Below, in pieces: positions 7,820-15,309 of a DNA stretch of 21,678 bases (position 1 is its first letter; each line of letters opens with the position of its first letter). This DNA is from Nitrospirota bacterium (GTDB lineage: Bacteria > Nitrospirota > Nitrospiria > Nitrospirales > Nitrospiraceae), in the NCBI GenBank assembly GCA_016222925.1, contig JACRQB010000075.1, positions 1-21,678 of the forward strand, read 5' to 3'. Below the pieces are notes generated by a model that was given only the letters and a program-made list of their open reading frames with translations, was not told the DNA's origin and ran no database searches. The position numbers were made by a program, and so were the translations under genes.

Positions 7820-8373
7820 GATCCCTTCAGACGAAATGCCAAACGAAATTGGTACACATTAATCTTGTTTTCAACCGCAGCCTTGCTCTCCTGCAGATTG
7901 ATGCCGGTGAAATAATCCGTCCGTCGCAAGTTATTCACGAATTCCACCACGTCGTCGTTTGTTAAGGCCTTCCCTTCTAACTCCACGGTATCGGATGCCA
8001 CACCCAGCCTTGTGAGCCATACCTTGAGGGGCTCTAAACTCTGACTCACGTGGTCGAGAACCTTGACCGGACCCATTCTGGCTTGCTCAAGCTGATCGAT
8101 GATCCGGTTCTTGTCCTCAAGAAGCTTTTTCCTTTGCTCAAAATCCTGCACCTGCTTAACCTGTTCTTTCAGCTGAGCAACTTGCTTCTCTTTAGCTTGC
8201 TTTTCCTCCTGCCGAGCTTCAAGCTCGCTGTCCAACGAGGCCGAATACCACCAACACCCAGCCAGCGTGACCAGGATCAGTCCAACCCCGAGCAGCGCCT
8301 GTGCGCGCACGTCATACTGAGGTTTGGCCGGCCTTCCTTTGGGCCCACCCGGAAGGAGGTTAATCCGAATCAT
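7816..8373 (-). CDS. pilN: Type IV pilus assembly protein PilN
   Basis: Bitopic inner-membrane protein that binds PilM through its short cytoplasmic tail. The 185-residue product begins MIRINLLPGG. The INLLP motif is the known PilM-docking peptide. One transmembrane helix lies at about 26-46 (ALLGVGLILVTLAGCWWY). A charged coiled coil follows at about 48-100, rich in E, K and Q. The periplasmic ferredoxin-like domain includes VWLTRLGV and VVEFVNNLRRTDYFTGINL. ATG 8373 overlaps the pilM stop by four bases and its stop overlaps pilO by four, so all three are probably translationally coupled. Intact and family-sized. Confidence 0.95.
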   Translation of the reverse strand: MIRINLLPGGPKGRPAKPQYDVRAQALLGVGLILVTLAGCWWYSASLDSELEARQEEKQAKEKQVAQLKEQVKQVQDFEQRKKLLEDKNRIIDQLEQARMGPVKVLDHVSQSLEPLKVWLTRLGVASDTVELEGKALTNDDVVEFVNNLRRTDYFTGINLQESKAAVENKINVYQFRLAFRLKGS

Positions 8374-9476
8374 CTATCCCCCACCGCTCTTAAGGCCAGT
8401 CCGACACTGACGGCAGCCGATGGAGCCAAATCTGCGAATAGATTAGGGTCCATATCACAGCCAGTCACATCGATTTCAGCGAATGGATCAGCCATTTCGA
8501 CAGGCAGTTGCATCCTATCGCCGAGCTGCTGAATCAGCCCTTTCGCCCTAGCCACACCACCACAGACGAGAACACGACTGAGCTCAGCATTGGTGGTCGA
8601 TGTCTTGAAGTAGTCCACCGTCCGAGCGATCTCGGACGCTACTTCCGCATTAACGCTGTCCATGACGCTGGTAAACGACGCTCCGCTAGAGTCGCCCGCA
8701 TGATCATTTCGCTTACTCTCTTCAGCCTCTTCAAATGAGAGCCCTATCTCACGTTGAATCGCCTCAGTATACCGATTCCCACCTAGCGGAATATCACGAG
8801 TAAATAACGACGATCCCGCGCGGATGATGTTCACGTTCATCACGCTCGCGCCGAGATTCACCAGCGCCGTCGTTTCTTCCTGTGCCATCGGATAATTAAT
8901 CGCATGCATATTTTCAACCGCAAACGCATCGACATCCATGATCATTGGGACAAGTCCGGCAGCCTTAACCAACTCAGTCAGCTCATTAATCTTGTCCTTC
9001 TTCGCGGCAACAAGAATCACCGACATATCCCCTTGCTGATCTTCTGACGCATCCAATGACAAGACATGAAAGTCGATATTCACTTCGTTGATATCGAACG
9101 GAATGTACTGCTCCGCCGCCAATTTCACCTGCCCCTCCAGCTCTTCGTCAGGCATCGGTGGCAGGCTGATCTTCTTCACAATAACGGCATGCCCGGAAAT
9201 CGAGATGGCGACATGCTTGTTCTTGACGTTGACTTCCGCAAACAATTCTTGAATCGCCGAGACTACACGCCCTTCATCCATCACCGTCCCATCGACAATC
9301 ACTTCCGGCTCAAGAGGTTTCACGCCGAACTTTTGTAGAAAGTACCGTCCCTTACTTTCCTTGAGCTGAGCAACTTTGATGGCGCTGGATCCGATGTCGA
9401 GCCCCACTAACTGCCGGCGAGGGGTCAGCATCCCAACAATGTCGGTCTCGAAGAGCTTTTTGAATGAAGTCAACAT
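8370..9476 (-). CDS. pilM: Type IV pilus assembly protein PilM (actin-like)
   Basis: Cytoplasmic, actin-fold ATP-binding protein that forms a ring under the membrane with PilN. It has 368 residues. The phosphate-1 motif VGLDIGSSAIKVAQL is at about 24-38. VKKISLPPMPDEEL and the EQYIPFDINEVNIDF stretch are highly characteristic of PilM. The phosphate-2 region is ALVNLGASVMNVNIIR. The adenosine motif is VLVCGGVARAKGLIQQL. It lies 15 bases after the MerR-like gene, with AGGTGG as a plausible ribosome site, and overlaps pilN by four bases. Intact. Confidence 0.96.
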   Translation of the reverse strand: MLTSFKKLFETDIVGMLTPRRQLVGLDIGSSAIKVAQLKESKGRYFLQKFGVKPLEPEVIVDGTVMDEGRVVSAIQELFAEVNVKNKHVAISISGHAVIVKKISLPPMPDEELEGQVKLAAEQYIPFDINEVNIDFHVLSLDASEDQQGDMSVILVAAKKDKINELTELVKAAGLVPMIMDVDAFAVENMHAINYPMAQEETTALVNLGASVMNVNIIRAGSSLFTRDIPLGGNRYTEAIQREIGLSFEEAEESKRNDHAGDSSGASFTSVMDSVNAEVASEIARTVDYFKTSTTNAELSRVLVCGGVARAKGLIQQLGDRMQLPVEMADPFAEIDVTGCDMDPNLFADLAPSAAVSVGLALRAVGDR

Positions 9477-9491
9477 GCGGTACCTGCCACC

Positions 9492-9737
9492 TTACACCAC
9501 AGCCTTTCTGGTGCGAATAATTTTCTCGATTTCATCCACATTCTTTCTCGTATACAGTCGCCAGTTTCTCCAGTCTCGAGCAGGTCCAGTAATGACACCC
9601 TCTCGTTCCCAACGAAAGAGGGTCGCCTTGGAAATATCAAATAAGTTACACACTTGATGGGCCTTAAACCCCACTTCACTCGATGTATATTTAGGTTTAT
9701 TCACGTCGGTATTTATACCAGTTCTGATACCTTTCAT
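9492..9737 (-). CDS. Small MerR-type helix-turn-helix protein heading the pilus operon
   Basis: An 81-residue protein with a single winged-helix DNA-binding domain of MerR type: the helix-turn-helix is HQVCNLFDISKATLFRWERE and the wing is WRNWRLYTRKNVDEIEKII. It lacks the long dimerisation helix and sensor domain of full-length MerR proteins, so its effector and dimer mode are unknown. It lies between the promoter at 9752-9779 and pilM, which suggests control of the pil operon or of itself; this is inference. The start is uncertain. ATG 9737 has no ribosome site and would lie about seven bases from the predicted transcript start. An in-frame GTG at 9704 is the alternative and leaves the domain intact. 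Confidence 0.8.
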   Translation of the reverse strand: MKGIRTGINTDVNKPKYTSSEVGFKAHQVCNLFDISKATLFRWEREGVITGPARDWRNWRLYTRKNVDEIEKIIRTRKAVV

Positions 9738-9751
9738 TATTCACAAGGCTA

Positions 9752-9779
9752 AGTATAGTCAATATGCTTTACCTGTCAA
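9752..9779 (-). promoter_or_regulatory. Strong sigma-70-type promoter for the MerR-like gene and pilMNOPQ
   Basis: Minus-strand TTGACA (9774-9779, perfect -35), 16-base spacer, TATACT (9752-9757, 5 of 6). A second TTGACT lies in the spacer. The start of transcription would be near 9745. Downstream, within the first codons, GGTAT occurs twice and ATACC once (about 9707-9732), a possible operator for the encoded regulator. Confidence 0.7.
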
Positions 9780-9811
9780 GGAAGCGTTAAGAAAGCGAGA
9801 ATGACGGCAGG

Positions 9812-9839
9812 AAAACGGTGGCTGTTATTCCAACAACCG
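9812..9839 (-). terminator. Weak intrinsic terminator after rapZ
   Basis: Directly after the rapZ stop on the minus strand, GGTTGTT (9832-9838) can pair with AACAGCC (9820-9826) around a five-base loop. An alternative outer pairing is CGGT with ACCG. TTTT follows at 9812-9815. The stem is short with a G-U pair, so it would be partial at best. Confidence 0.4.
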
Positions 9840-9840
9840 G

Positions 9841-10707
9841 CTACGATTTGTCGATATCTCGGTGTTTGAGGCCAACCTCGTACCCCAGGGCGGCAAGGCT
9901 TTCTCGAAGACGCCCGGCAACCGCAACCGAGCGATGACGCCCGCCGGTACACCCGATACCGATAGTCAGATAACTACGCCGCTCTCGCTGGAATAACGGC
10001 AAGAGAAACTTCAGAAAACCTTCAAGGTGCTGCAAGAGTGATATGGCATCAGAGTCTGTGAGCACGAAGGTTCGGACCAGCGGATTGTCTCCAGAAAGGG
10101 GCTTGAGTTCAGGCACAAAAAATGGGTTCCTGAGAAATCGCACATCAAACAACAAATCGATATCGTACGGCACCCCGAATTTATATCCAAAGGTTATGAG
10201 TGAGATTGTCAGTCGTCGATCCGATGACTCCCGTTGAAACTGCTTCGCAAGCAACTCACCGAGCTCATGGACTGTCAGATCGGACGTATCGATGATTCGA
10301 TCAGCCTGGCATCGGAGTTCGGCCACACGCTCCTTTTCGAATCGGATTCCATCCAAGACGGGAAGATGTGGCAAAAGTGGGTGCGGGCGCCTGGACTCTG
10401 AAAAGCGCCTGATCAATACTTCTTCACGAGCCTCAAGAAAAAGGACCTGAATAGCATGGCCAAGCGTTTTCACTCTCTCCAAGATACCAACGAAATCCGA
10501 AAAGAACGCACGCTCTCTAATATCAATCCCAAGGGCAACGTTGGCAATTTCGCTCTGCTGCTGGTTACAGAGATCGACAAAAGTCGGAAGCAAGGCCGGA
10601 GGAAGATTATCGATGCAGAAATACCCGGCATCCTCAAAGGCTTTGAGGGCGTAGGTTTTACCAGAACCGGACAACCCACTAATAATGACTAGGTTCAGCC
10701 GGGCCAT
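9841..10707 (-). CDS. rapZ: RNase adapter / nucleotide-binding protein RapZ
   Basis: P-loop protein of the RapZ (YvcJ/YhbJ) family. In E. coli it binds a small RNA and guides RNase E to control glucosamine-6-phosphate synthase; in other phyla its role is less clear. It has 288 residues. Walker A GLSGSGKT is at 11-18, and FCIDNLPPALLP near 30 is a family signature. Further motifs are LFLEAREEVLIRRFSESRRPHPL near 90-112 and AELRCQADRIIDTSDL. The C-terminal domain has SLITFGYKFGVPYDIDLLFDVRFLRNPFF and GIGCTGGRHRSVAVA. ATG 10707 has no clear ribosome site. It follows hpf after a 170-base gap. The ptsN and hprK genes that sit between hpf and rapZ in many proteobacteria are absent here. Confidence 0.95.
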   Translation of the reverse strand: MARLNLVIISGLSGSGKTYALKAFEDAGYFCIDNLPPALLPTFVDLCNQQQSEIANVALGIDIRERAFFSDFVGILERVKTLGHAIQVLFLEAREEVLIRRFSESRRPHPLLPHLPVLDGIRFEKERVAELRCQADRIIDTSDLTVHELGELLAKQFQRESSDRRLTISLITFGYKFGVPYDIDLLFDVRFLRNPFFVPELKPLSGDNPLVRTFVLTDSDAISLLQHLEGFLKFLLPLFQRERRSYLTIGIGCTGGRHRSVAVAGRLRESLAALGYEVGLKHRDIDKS

Positions 10708-10813
10708 CGGATCGCATATTGTCTCGGTTGAGATAGCTGAGATATTCCCATTTTGGATTCGCTGCCAGCTTCACGCATGATTCAGTGACGCGGAGCGCTC
10801 TGAGCCGCTCAGA

Positions 10814-10826
10814 CGCATGCCATGCG
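10814..10826. repeat. Short inverted repeat in the hpf-rapZ gap
   Basis: CGCATG, one base, CATGCG. Nearby GAGCG (10793-10797) and CGCTC (10806-10810) are also complementary. No T-run follows either, so neither looks like a terminator. The 170-base gap (10708-10877) holds no gene that I can support; function unknown. Confidence 0.3.
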
Positions 10827-10877
10827 CTAGGGAACAAGGCCGCATGATCTTACAAGAGACTCGCGTAGAAAATGCGA

Positions 10878-11189
10878 TCATGCCCTCTTCGGTTGAGCCG
10901 GCTTATGATTGACAAGGCGATCTTTCCATTTTCGAAACTGCGCATCTACACGATCAACTAGGGCATCAATGGTGGCATACATCTCAGGCGTTGCTGTCTT
11001 AGCTTGCACTCGTTTGCCACTGACCGCACCAGTCACTTCGGCCTTATGCTGAAGCTTCTCGACTCCCAATACTACTTGCAGCGACCCAACCTTCAACCCG
11101 TATCGATCAAGGCGAGAAAATCGGGTTTCCACATAGCTTCTAAGCGCTGGCGTGATGTCCATGTGACGCCCTGTAATTCTTAGCTTCAT
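10878..11189 (-). CDS. hpf: Short-form ribosome hibernation promoting factor (HPF / sigma-54 modulation protein)
   Basis: Binds the 30S decoding region in stationary phase and stabilises inactive ribosomes; historically named sigma-54 modulation protein from its place next to rpoN. The start is ATG 11189 (MKLRITGRHMDITPALRSYV), fixed by GGAGG seven bases upstream. The frame is open to 11237, but those 16 codons overlap the end of rpoN and lack family similarity. The 103 residues cover the single S30AE domain (LGVEKLQHKAEVTGAV, then MYATIDALVDRVDAQFRKWKD). There is no C-terminal dimerisation domain, so this is the short form, which in other bacteria promotes 100S dimers only with RMF or a similar partner. 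Confidence 0.93.
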   Translation of the reverse strand: MKLRITGRHMDITPALRSYVETRFSRLDRYGLKVGSLQVVLGVEKLQHKAEVTGAVSGKRVQAKTATPEMYATIDALVDRVDAQFRKWKDRLVNHKPAQPKRA

Positions 11190-11233
11190 GCCCACCTCCA
11201 ATTGTGATCCAGCTGGATGCGAAGCAACAGATA

Positions 11234-12742
11234 TCAAAAAAAGCGCTTGCGTTGACTAGCGGACGAGATATTCAATTCGGCCCGATATTTCGCCACAGTC
11301 CTCCGCGCAATAATTACTCCCTGTTTGCGAAGCCGGGCTGCAATTTCCTCATCTTTCAAAGGACGTTTTACATCCTCTTCAGTCACCATGGTCTTGATCA
11401 TATCCCTGACGGAAACGGAGGAATGCATCCCTGATGGCTCATCAACATGCTGAAGCCCTGCATTGAAGAAAAACTTGAGTTCCAACATGCCCTGCGGGCA
11501 ATACATATATTTATTAGCCGTCACACGGCTAATCGTGGATTCATGCATCCCAATATCCTCGGCCACCTGCTTGAGAACCAAGGGCTTCAGATATTGGACG
11601 CCATGGTTAAAAAATTGCTCCTGGAACTTGACGATACTGGAAACCACTTTCACGATGGTCCGATTGCGCTGCTCAATGCTTCGAATAATCCACTGAGCGG
11701 CCCGCAGCTTTTCATCCATATATGCTTTAGTTTCAGATGTTCCGCTTTGTCCAGAAGAAATAAGCTGCTTGTAATACGGACTGATCCTCATGCGTGGAAG
11801 CCCATCGTCGTTCAACAGGACAACCCACTCTCCCTCATTCTTAACCACAAACACATCAGGCACGATAACGTAGTTCTGGGTATTGGAAAACGGCCTCCCT
11901 GGCTTTGGCTCAAGTTCTCCAATGACTTTTGTCGCTTGAAAGACCTCTTCGACTGTAACGTTCAAGGCCTTCGCGACCTTGCCATACTGTTTTTTTTCTA
12001 AGTCTTTCAAATGGTGCGACACGATGTTCTCAATAACAGATCCTTTCAATGCACCAGGAGGCGCCCCAAGTGATCCAAACAGACTTCGACCTAGATGCCC
12101 GAGTTGGAGCAGAAGGCATTCGGGAAGATCCCTTGCACCAACTCCAGTCGGATCGAACGTTTGAATGTCTTTGAGCACAGATTCGACTTCGGACTCGGCA
12201 AAATCAGTCCCGGCCACAACCTCAGGCAAAGGAATGCGAAGGTAGCCATCGTCATCCAAATTGCCGATGATCAAGCGACCAAGTTCTTTTTCTCGATCAC
12301 GGAGCCCGGACAAGGACAATTGCCAGAGGAGATGCTCTTCGAGAGACGTTGCTTTTGCCAGCGTTTGCTCGTACGAAGGAAACTCATCTTGCGCCGAGGA
12401 ATATTCGGACGCGCCGCTCCGCTGATCTCTGCCGAAATACTCTTCCCACCCGGAAGCGGAAAACTCCTCCGGTGACCCTTGTTCTTCACGTGTCTCAACC
12501 GCCGGGTCCGACCGATCCTGTCCTTCCAATGCAGCGGGATCTTCGGCCTTTTCCTCAGTGGCCGAGGACTCGCCTTCCTCGGCATCGGACTGCATCTCAT
12601 CCAGCAAAGGGTTTTCCAGGAGATGCTGCGTGAGGCTCTGCTGCAGTTCCAGCCGAGACAGCTGCAGCAGCTTAATCGCTTGCTGCAGCTGAGGCGTCAT
12701 GATGAGCTTTTGCGAGAGTTGTGGAACCAGACGGAGTTTCAT
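11234..12742 (-). CDS. rpoN: RNA polymerase sigma-54 factor RpoN
   Basis: Alternative sigma factor that recognises -24/-12 promoters and needs AAA+ activators. I start at ATG 12742 (MKLRLVPQLSQKLIMTPQLQQAI), with AGGGG upstream; the open frame to 12817 overlaps the end of lptB and is not family-like. The 502 residues hold region I, glutamine- and leucine-rich (1-50), and an acidic region II (about 50-120, many E and D). The core-binding domain spans about 125-300. The HTH is near HESTISRVTANKY. The RpoN box ARRTVAKYR is at about 479-487, next to the C-terminus. It lies 19 bases after lptB and 44 before hpf, the classic lptB-rpoN-hpf order. Intact. Confidence 0.96.
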   Translation of the reverse strand: MKLRLVPQLSQKLIMTPQLQQAIKLLQLSRLELQQSLTQHLLENPLLDEMQSDAEEGESSATEEKAEDPAALEGQDRSDPAVETREEQGSPEEFSASGWEEYFGRDQRSGASEYSSAQDEFPSYEQTLAKATSLEEHLLWQLSLSGLRDREKELGRLIIGNLDDDGYLRIPLPEVVAGTDFAESEVESVLKDIQTFDPTGVGARDLPECLLLQLGHLGRSLFGSLGAPPGALKGSVIENIVSHHLKDLEKKQYGKVAKALNVTVEEVFQATKVIGELEPKPGRPFSNTQNYVIVPDVFVVKNEGEWVVLLNDDGLPRMRISPYYKQLISSGQSGTSETKAYMDEKLRAAQWIIRSIEQRNRTIVKVVSSIVKFQEQFFNHGVQYLKPLVLKQVAEDIGMHESTISRVTANKYMYCPQGMLELKFFFNAGLQHVDEPSGMHSSVSVRDMIKTMVTEEDVKRPLKDEEIAARLRKQGVIIARRTVAKYRAELNISSASQRKRFF

Positions 12743-12761
12743 CGATGCCCCTGCTACTCTT

Positions 12762-13544
12762 CTACAACTTGAACTGTTCCCCAAGATAAACGGCCCGAGC
12801 CGTTGGACTCTGCACAATAGCTTCAGGAGACCCTGCCTCTAAGATCAATCCTTCATTGATGATGTAGGCACGATCGACGATTGAAAGCGTTTCCTGGACA
12901 TTGTGATCGGTAATCAATATGCCGATCCCTTTTTCTTTCAAGCGCGTGATGATCTGCTGAATATCCGCGACGGCGATTGGATCGATCCCAGCAAACGGTT
13001 CATCCAACAGCATGAAGGACGGTGTAGCCGCCAGCGCACGCGTGATTTCCAAGCGCCGACGCTCTCCCCCTGAGAGGGCATAGGCCATACTCTTTCGTAT
13101 ATGGATAAGATCTAGCTCCTTGAGCAAGGCATCCACCCGCTGACTTCGCTCTTTACGAGCATACCCTAGCATTTCAAGAATCGCCAAGACATTATGTTCA
13201 ACCGAGAGTCGTCGGAAAACAGATGATTCCTGAGGGAGGTAACCGATTCCCCGCCGTGCGCGTTTATACATGGGCAAGTTGGTCACGGATTCTCCGATGA
13301 AGGTGATCTCCCCTTCATCGGGCTGACACAACCCAACCATCATGTCGAAGATTGTGGTCTTGCCTGCTCCATTCGGACCGAGAAGCCCGACCACCTCACC
13401 GGCATATACTTCGACCGCGACGCCCTTGACGACTTTGCGTCCACGGAAACTTTTCACCAATCCAGTGGCGCGCAGACAATGCCCCCGCTGTACCACAATC
13501 GGATCGACGATGGCCTCAGACTCTGCATGAGCACTATGGGTCAC
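12762..13544 (-). CDS. lptB: LPS export ABC transporter ATPase LptB
   Basis: Cytoplasmic ATPase that powers lipopolysaccharide extraction from the inner membrane with LptFG and LptC. In the 260 residues, Walker A GPNGAGKTT is at 56-64, and the Q-loop is near GYLPQESSVFRRLSVEHNV, an LptB hallmark. The signature LSGGERRR, Walker B FMLLDEPFAGIDP and the switch histidine ITDHNV follow. An N-terminal extension of about 24 residues precedes the usual start; the four-base overlap with lptA (ATGA at 13541-13544) supports this start. lptFG is not in the window. Confidence 0.96.
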   Translation of the reverse strand: MTHSAHAESEAIVDPIVVQRGHCLRATGLVKSFRGRKVVKGVAVEVYAGEVVGLLGPNGAGKTTIFDMMVGLCQPDEGEITFIGESVTNLPMYKRARRGIGYLPQESSVFRRLSVEHNVLAILEMLGYARKERSQRVDALLKELDLIHIRKSMAYALSGGERRRLEITRALAATPSFMLLDEPFAGIDPIAVADIQQIITRLKEKGIGILITDHNVQETLSIVDRAYIINEGLILEAGSPEAIVQSPTARAVYLGEQFKL

Positions 13545-14149
13545 GGTTGACTCGGCCCCTCATCTTCGATCCGAACATGTGAACCGCCTTCCACCACACT
13601 CCGCTCTTCCGCCATAAAAATCGTAATTTGCTTGCCGCTGACACGGGTGCCCCGTTCCCAAGCTATGGGATCGCCCGTCAAAACGATCTTCTCTCTGTCA
13701 ACGAAATATACGGCTTTTTGACACGTCGCGTTACCGTTCTCGTACTTAATCTTGACACGATGGGCATCGCCGGTCGCTTCGATACGTTGGACGGAACGAT
13801 TCGACATCGGCGACACGGCGCTGTGCTCTTTGCGAGCCGAGGAATTCCGAACGGATTCATGGTGGTCCGTTCCGCCTCCAGATGGCAGAGAGGAATCGTA
13901 ATTTCGTGAAGCAAACAGCACAACCATCTTGTCCGAGTGAACGATAAGCGATCCACGGGTCAGCACAACCGTCTCCTCAAAAATCGCCTGGCTGTCTTGA
14001 TTTCTGACTGTCATTTTCTTTGAGGTAATTGTGGTTGGGGCACCGGACGCCTCCACGCTCCTCTTCAGATTCACAGATTCCGCTGAGGGAGCTGCCGAGG
14101 TGGATCCGACACAGAAGGCACTAAGAAGAAGCCAGATCCACATGCACAT
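13541..14149 (-). CDS. lptA: LPS transport periplasmic protein LptA (OstA-like)
   Basis: Periplasmic bridge protein that carries LPS between LptC and LptD. The likely start is ATG 14149 (MCMWIWLLLSAF), giving 202 residues; ATG 14143 is equally possible. The open frame reaches 14323, but the extra part overlaps lptC and has no signal sequence. An export signal covers about 1-24 (ending GSTSAAPS). The OstA/LptA beta-jellyroll region includes TITSKKMTVRNQDSQAIFE, GSLIVHSDKMVV, IEATGDAHRVKI and VLTGDPIAWERGTRVSGKQI. A polar insert of about 40 residues after VLFASRNYD is longer than in E. coli. It overlaps lptC by about 29 bases and lptB by four. Confidence 0.88.
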   Translation of the reverse strand: MCMWIWLLLSAFCVGSTSAAPSAESVNLKRSVEASGAPTTITSKKMTVRNQDSQAIFEETVVLTRGSLIVHSDKMVVLFASRNYDSSLPSGGGTDHHESVRNSSARKEHSAVSPMSNRSVQRIEATGDAHRVKIKYENGNATCQKAVYFVDREKIVLTGDPIAWERGTRVSGKQITIFMAEERSVVEGGSHVRIEDEGPSQP

Positions 14150-14690
14150 CCTGTAACACCTCAAATTCTTCGGATTCCATTCGCCCAAGCAGCCCTTGCC
14201 CCCGCACCTCCAATCCATGCCCCACCATGCGGACAGGATCTTCGGTCCGAATTTCTCGTGCTTCGTCCGTCCAGACCAAGTGGTTGGTATAAATCGTATA
14301 CCCACTCCTCGTTTCCACAACAATGGGCGTTTGGCGATTTGCCAACCTGAAATTCTTGGTCGCCGTATCCAGCGTGCCCTCTTCCCCGTGCACGGTCACC
14401 TCATCTCCTCCGGTGCCGTAGAAGGTGAGGGCGACGTCACGCAGCACAGCGCGCTTATCTTGTTCAAATAATCGAACCTGTTTCGCCTGCACCTGCCACT
14501 GGACTACATTTCCTTTCGATTGCGTAAAGATAAACTCCAAGATCTTGGCATCTGCTTGTTCAATCGACTCTGGGGTGAGGGGACGGCTATTCTGAGCTGA
14601 GTCGGCGTTTCTGAAGAGAAGATAGCCGAGAAATGTCGCTAACAACACACTCAAGGTGAGAAGGGCCCGTCTTGCTATAAGCTCCCACAT
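14121..14690 (-). CDS. lptC: LPS export protein LptC
   Basis: Bitopic inner-membrane protein that receives LPS from LptBFG and passes it to LptA. The 189 residues have a single transmembrane helix at about 8-27 (ALLTLSVLLATFLGYLLF), then a periplasmic LptC/YrbK domain: FIFTQSKGNVVQWQVQAKQV, LRDVALTFYG, HGEEGTLDTATKNFRL and IYTNHLVWTDEAREIRTEDPV. LptC is poorly conserved in sequence. The call rests on topology, these motifs and the position upstream of lptA and lptB. First gene of its transcription unit, after the ribosomal operon terminator. Confidence 0.85.
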   Translation of the reverse strand: MWELIARRALLTLSVLLATFLGYLLFRNADSAQNSRPLTPESIEQADAKILEFIFTQSKGNVVQWQVQAKQVRLFEQDKRAVLRDVALTFYGTGGDEVTVHGEEGTLDTATKNFRLANRQTPIVVETRSGYTIYTNHLVWTDEAREIRTEDPVRMVGHGLEVRGQGLLGRMESEEFEVLQDVHVDLASS

Positions 14691-14736
14691 GCTCTAAGAA
14701 TTTCCATGAGATTGATTCATGTCGATAGCTGGCACG

Positions 14737-14765
14737 ATCGTAGCATGCATAATCTGTCAAGTAAA
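14737..14765 (-). promoter_or_regulatory. Candidate promoter for the lptC-lptA-lptB-rpoN operon
   Basis: Minus-strand TTTACT (14760-14765), 17-base spacer, TACGAT (14737-14742), 4 of 6 matches each. A perfect TTGACA (14754-14759) lies inside but is only 12 bases from the -10. The -10 overlaps the palindrome ACGATCGT. It sits between the rplQ terminator and lptC, where a promoter is expected. Confidence 0.4.
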
Positions 14766-14787
14766 CGTCCTCCGGGGAAGTGGAAAC

Positions 14788-14822
14788 AAAAAGACTCCCA
14801 TGTGTTGTCACATGGGAGTCTT
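14788..14822 (-). terminator. Intrinsic terminator of the ribosomal/alpha operon
   Basis: Minus-strand AAGACTCCCATGTG (14809-14822) and CACATGGGAGTCTT (14791-14804) pair perfectly over 14 bases with a four-base loop. The right arm runs into TTTTT. It lies 31 bases past the rplQ stop. Confidence 0.92.
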
Positions 14823-14853
14823 CAGACGGACAGCTAAATGCTCGGGTTAAAAA

Positions 14854-15285
14854 CTATGCTGAAGGTGCAGCATCAGTGGATGCAGGCGAGGCAGCACCAG
14901 CTTTTGAGTTTTTCTTGGTGGCTAATTCCTGACGAGAAACTAATTCAATGGCCACCATTTCAGCGGCGTCGCCAATGCGGCGACGAGTTTTGATGATCCT
15001 GGTGTATCCTCCTGGCCGATCTTTGAATCGTGTCGCCACATCGCTAAATAGCTTAGACACAACGGCCTTGCTGCGGATAAAGGCTAATGCTCGGCGCCGC
15101 GCAGGGAGCGTACCTTCCTTGCCAAGAGTGATCATGCGGTCGGTAAACCCTCGTATCTCCTTAGCCTTAGCTCCTGTGGTCTCGATACGCTCTTGGTCTA
15201 ACAGCGAGGTCACTAAGTTCCGAAACAACGCCCATCGATGTTTCGTCTGCCGCCCAAGTTGTCGCCCCTTTTTTCTATGTCGCAC
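14854..15285 (-). CDS. rplQ: 50S ribosomal protein L17
   Basis: Large-subunit protein near the exit tunnel. The 143 residues begin MRHRKKGRQLGRQTKHRWAL, the L17 signature, followed by NLVTSLLDQERIETTGAKAKEIR and GGYTRIIKTRRRIGDAAEMVAIELV. The last 25 or so residues are a lysine-, alanine- and serine-rich tail beyond the conserved domain. It is the last gene of the operon, 24 bases after rpoA and directly before a terminator. Confidence 0.97.
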   Translation of the reverse strand: MRHRKKGRQLGRQTKHRWALFRNLVTSLLDQERIETTGAKAKEIRGFTDRMITLGKEGTLPARRRALAFIRSKAVVSKLFSDVATRFKDRPGGYTRIIKTRRRIGDAAEMVAIELVSRQELATKKNSKAGAASPASTDAAPSA

Positions 15286-15309
15286 GATAGTCCTCTTGAT
15301 TGGAAAGCA

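Noticed and set aside
11447..12001. Plus-strand open frame of 184 codons opposite rpoN
   Set aside because: Shadow of the conserved rpoN C-terminal region; no independent support.
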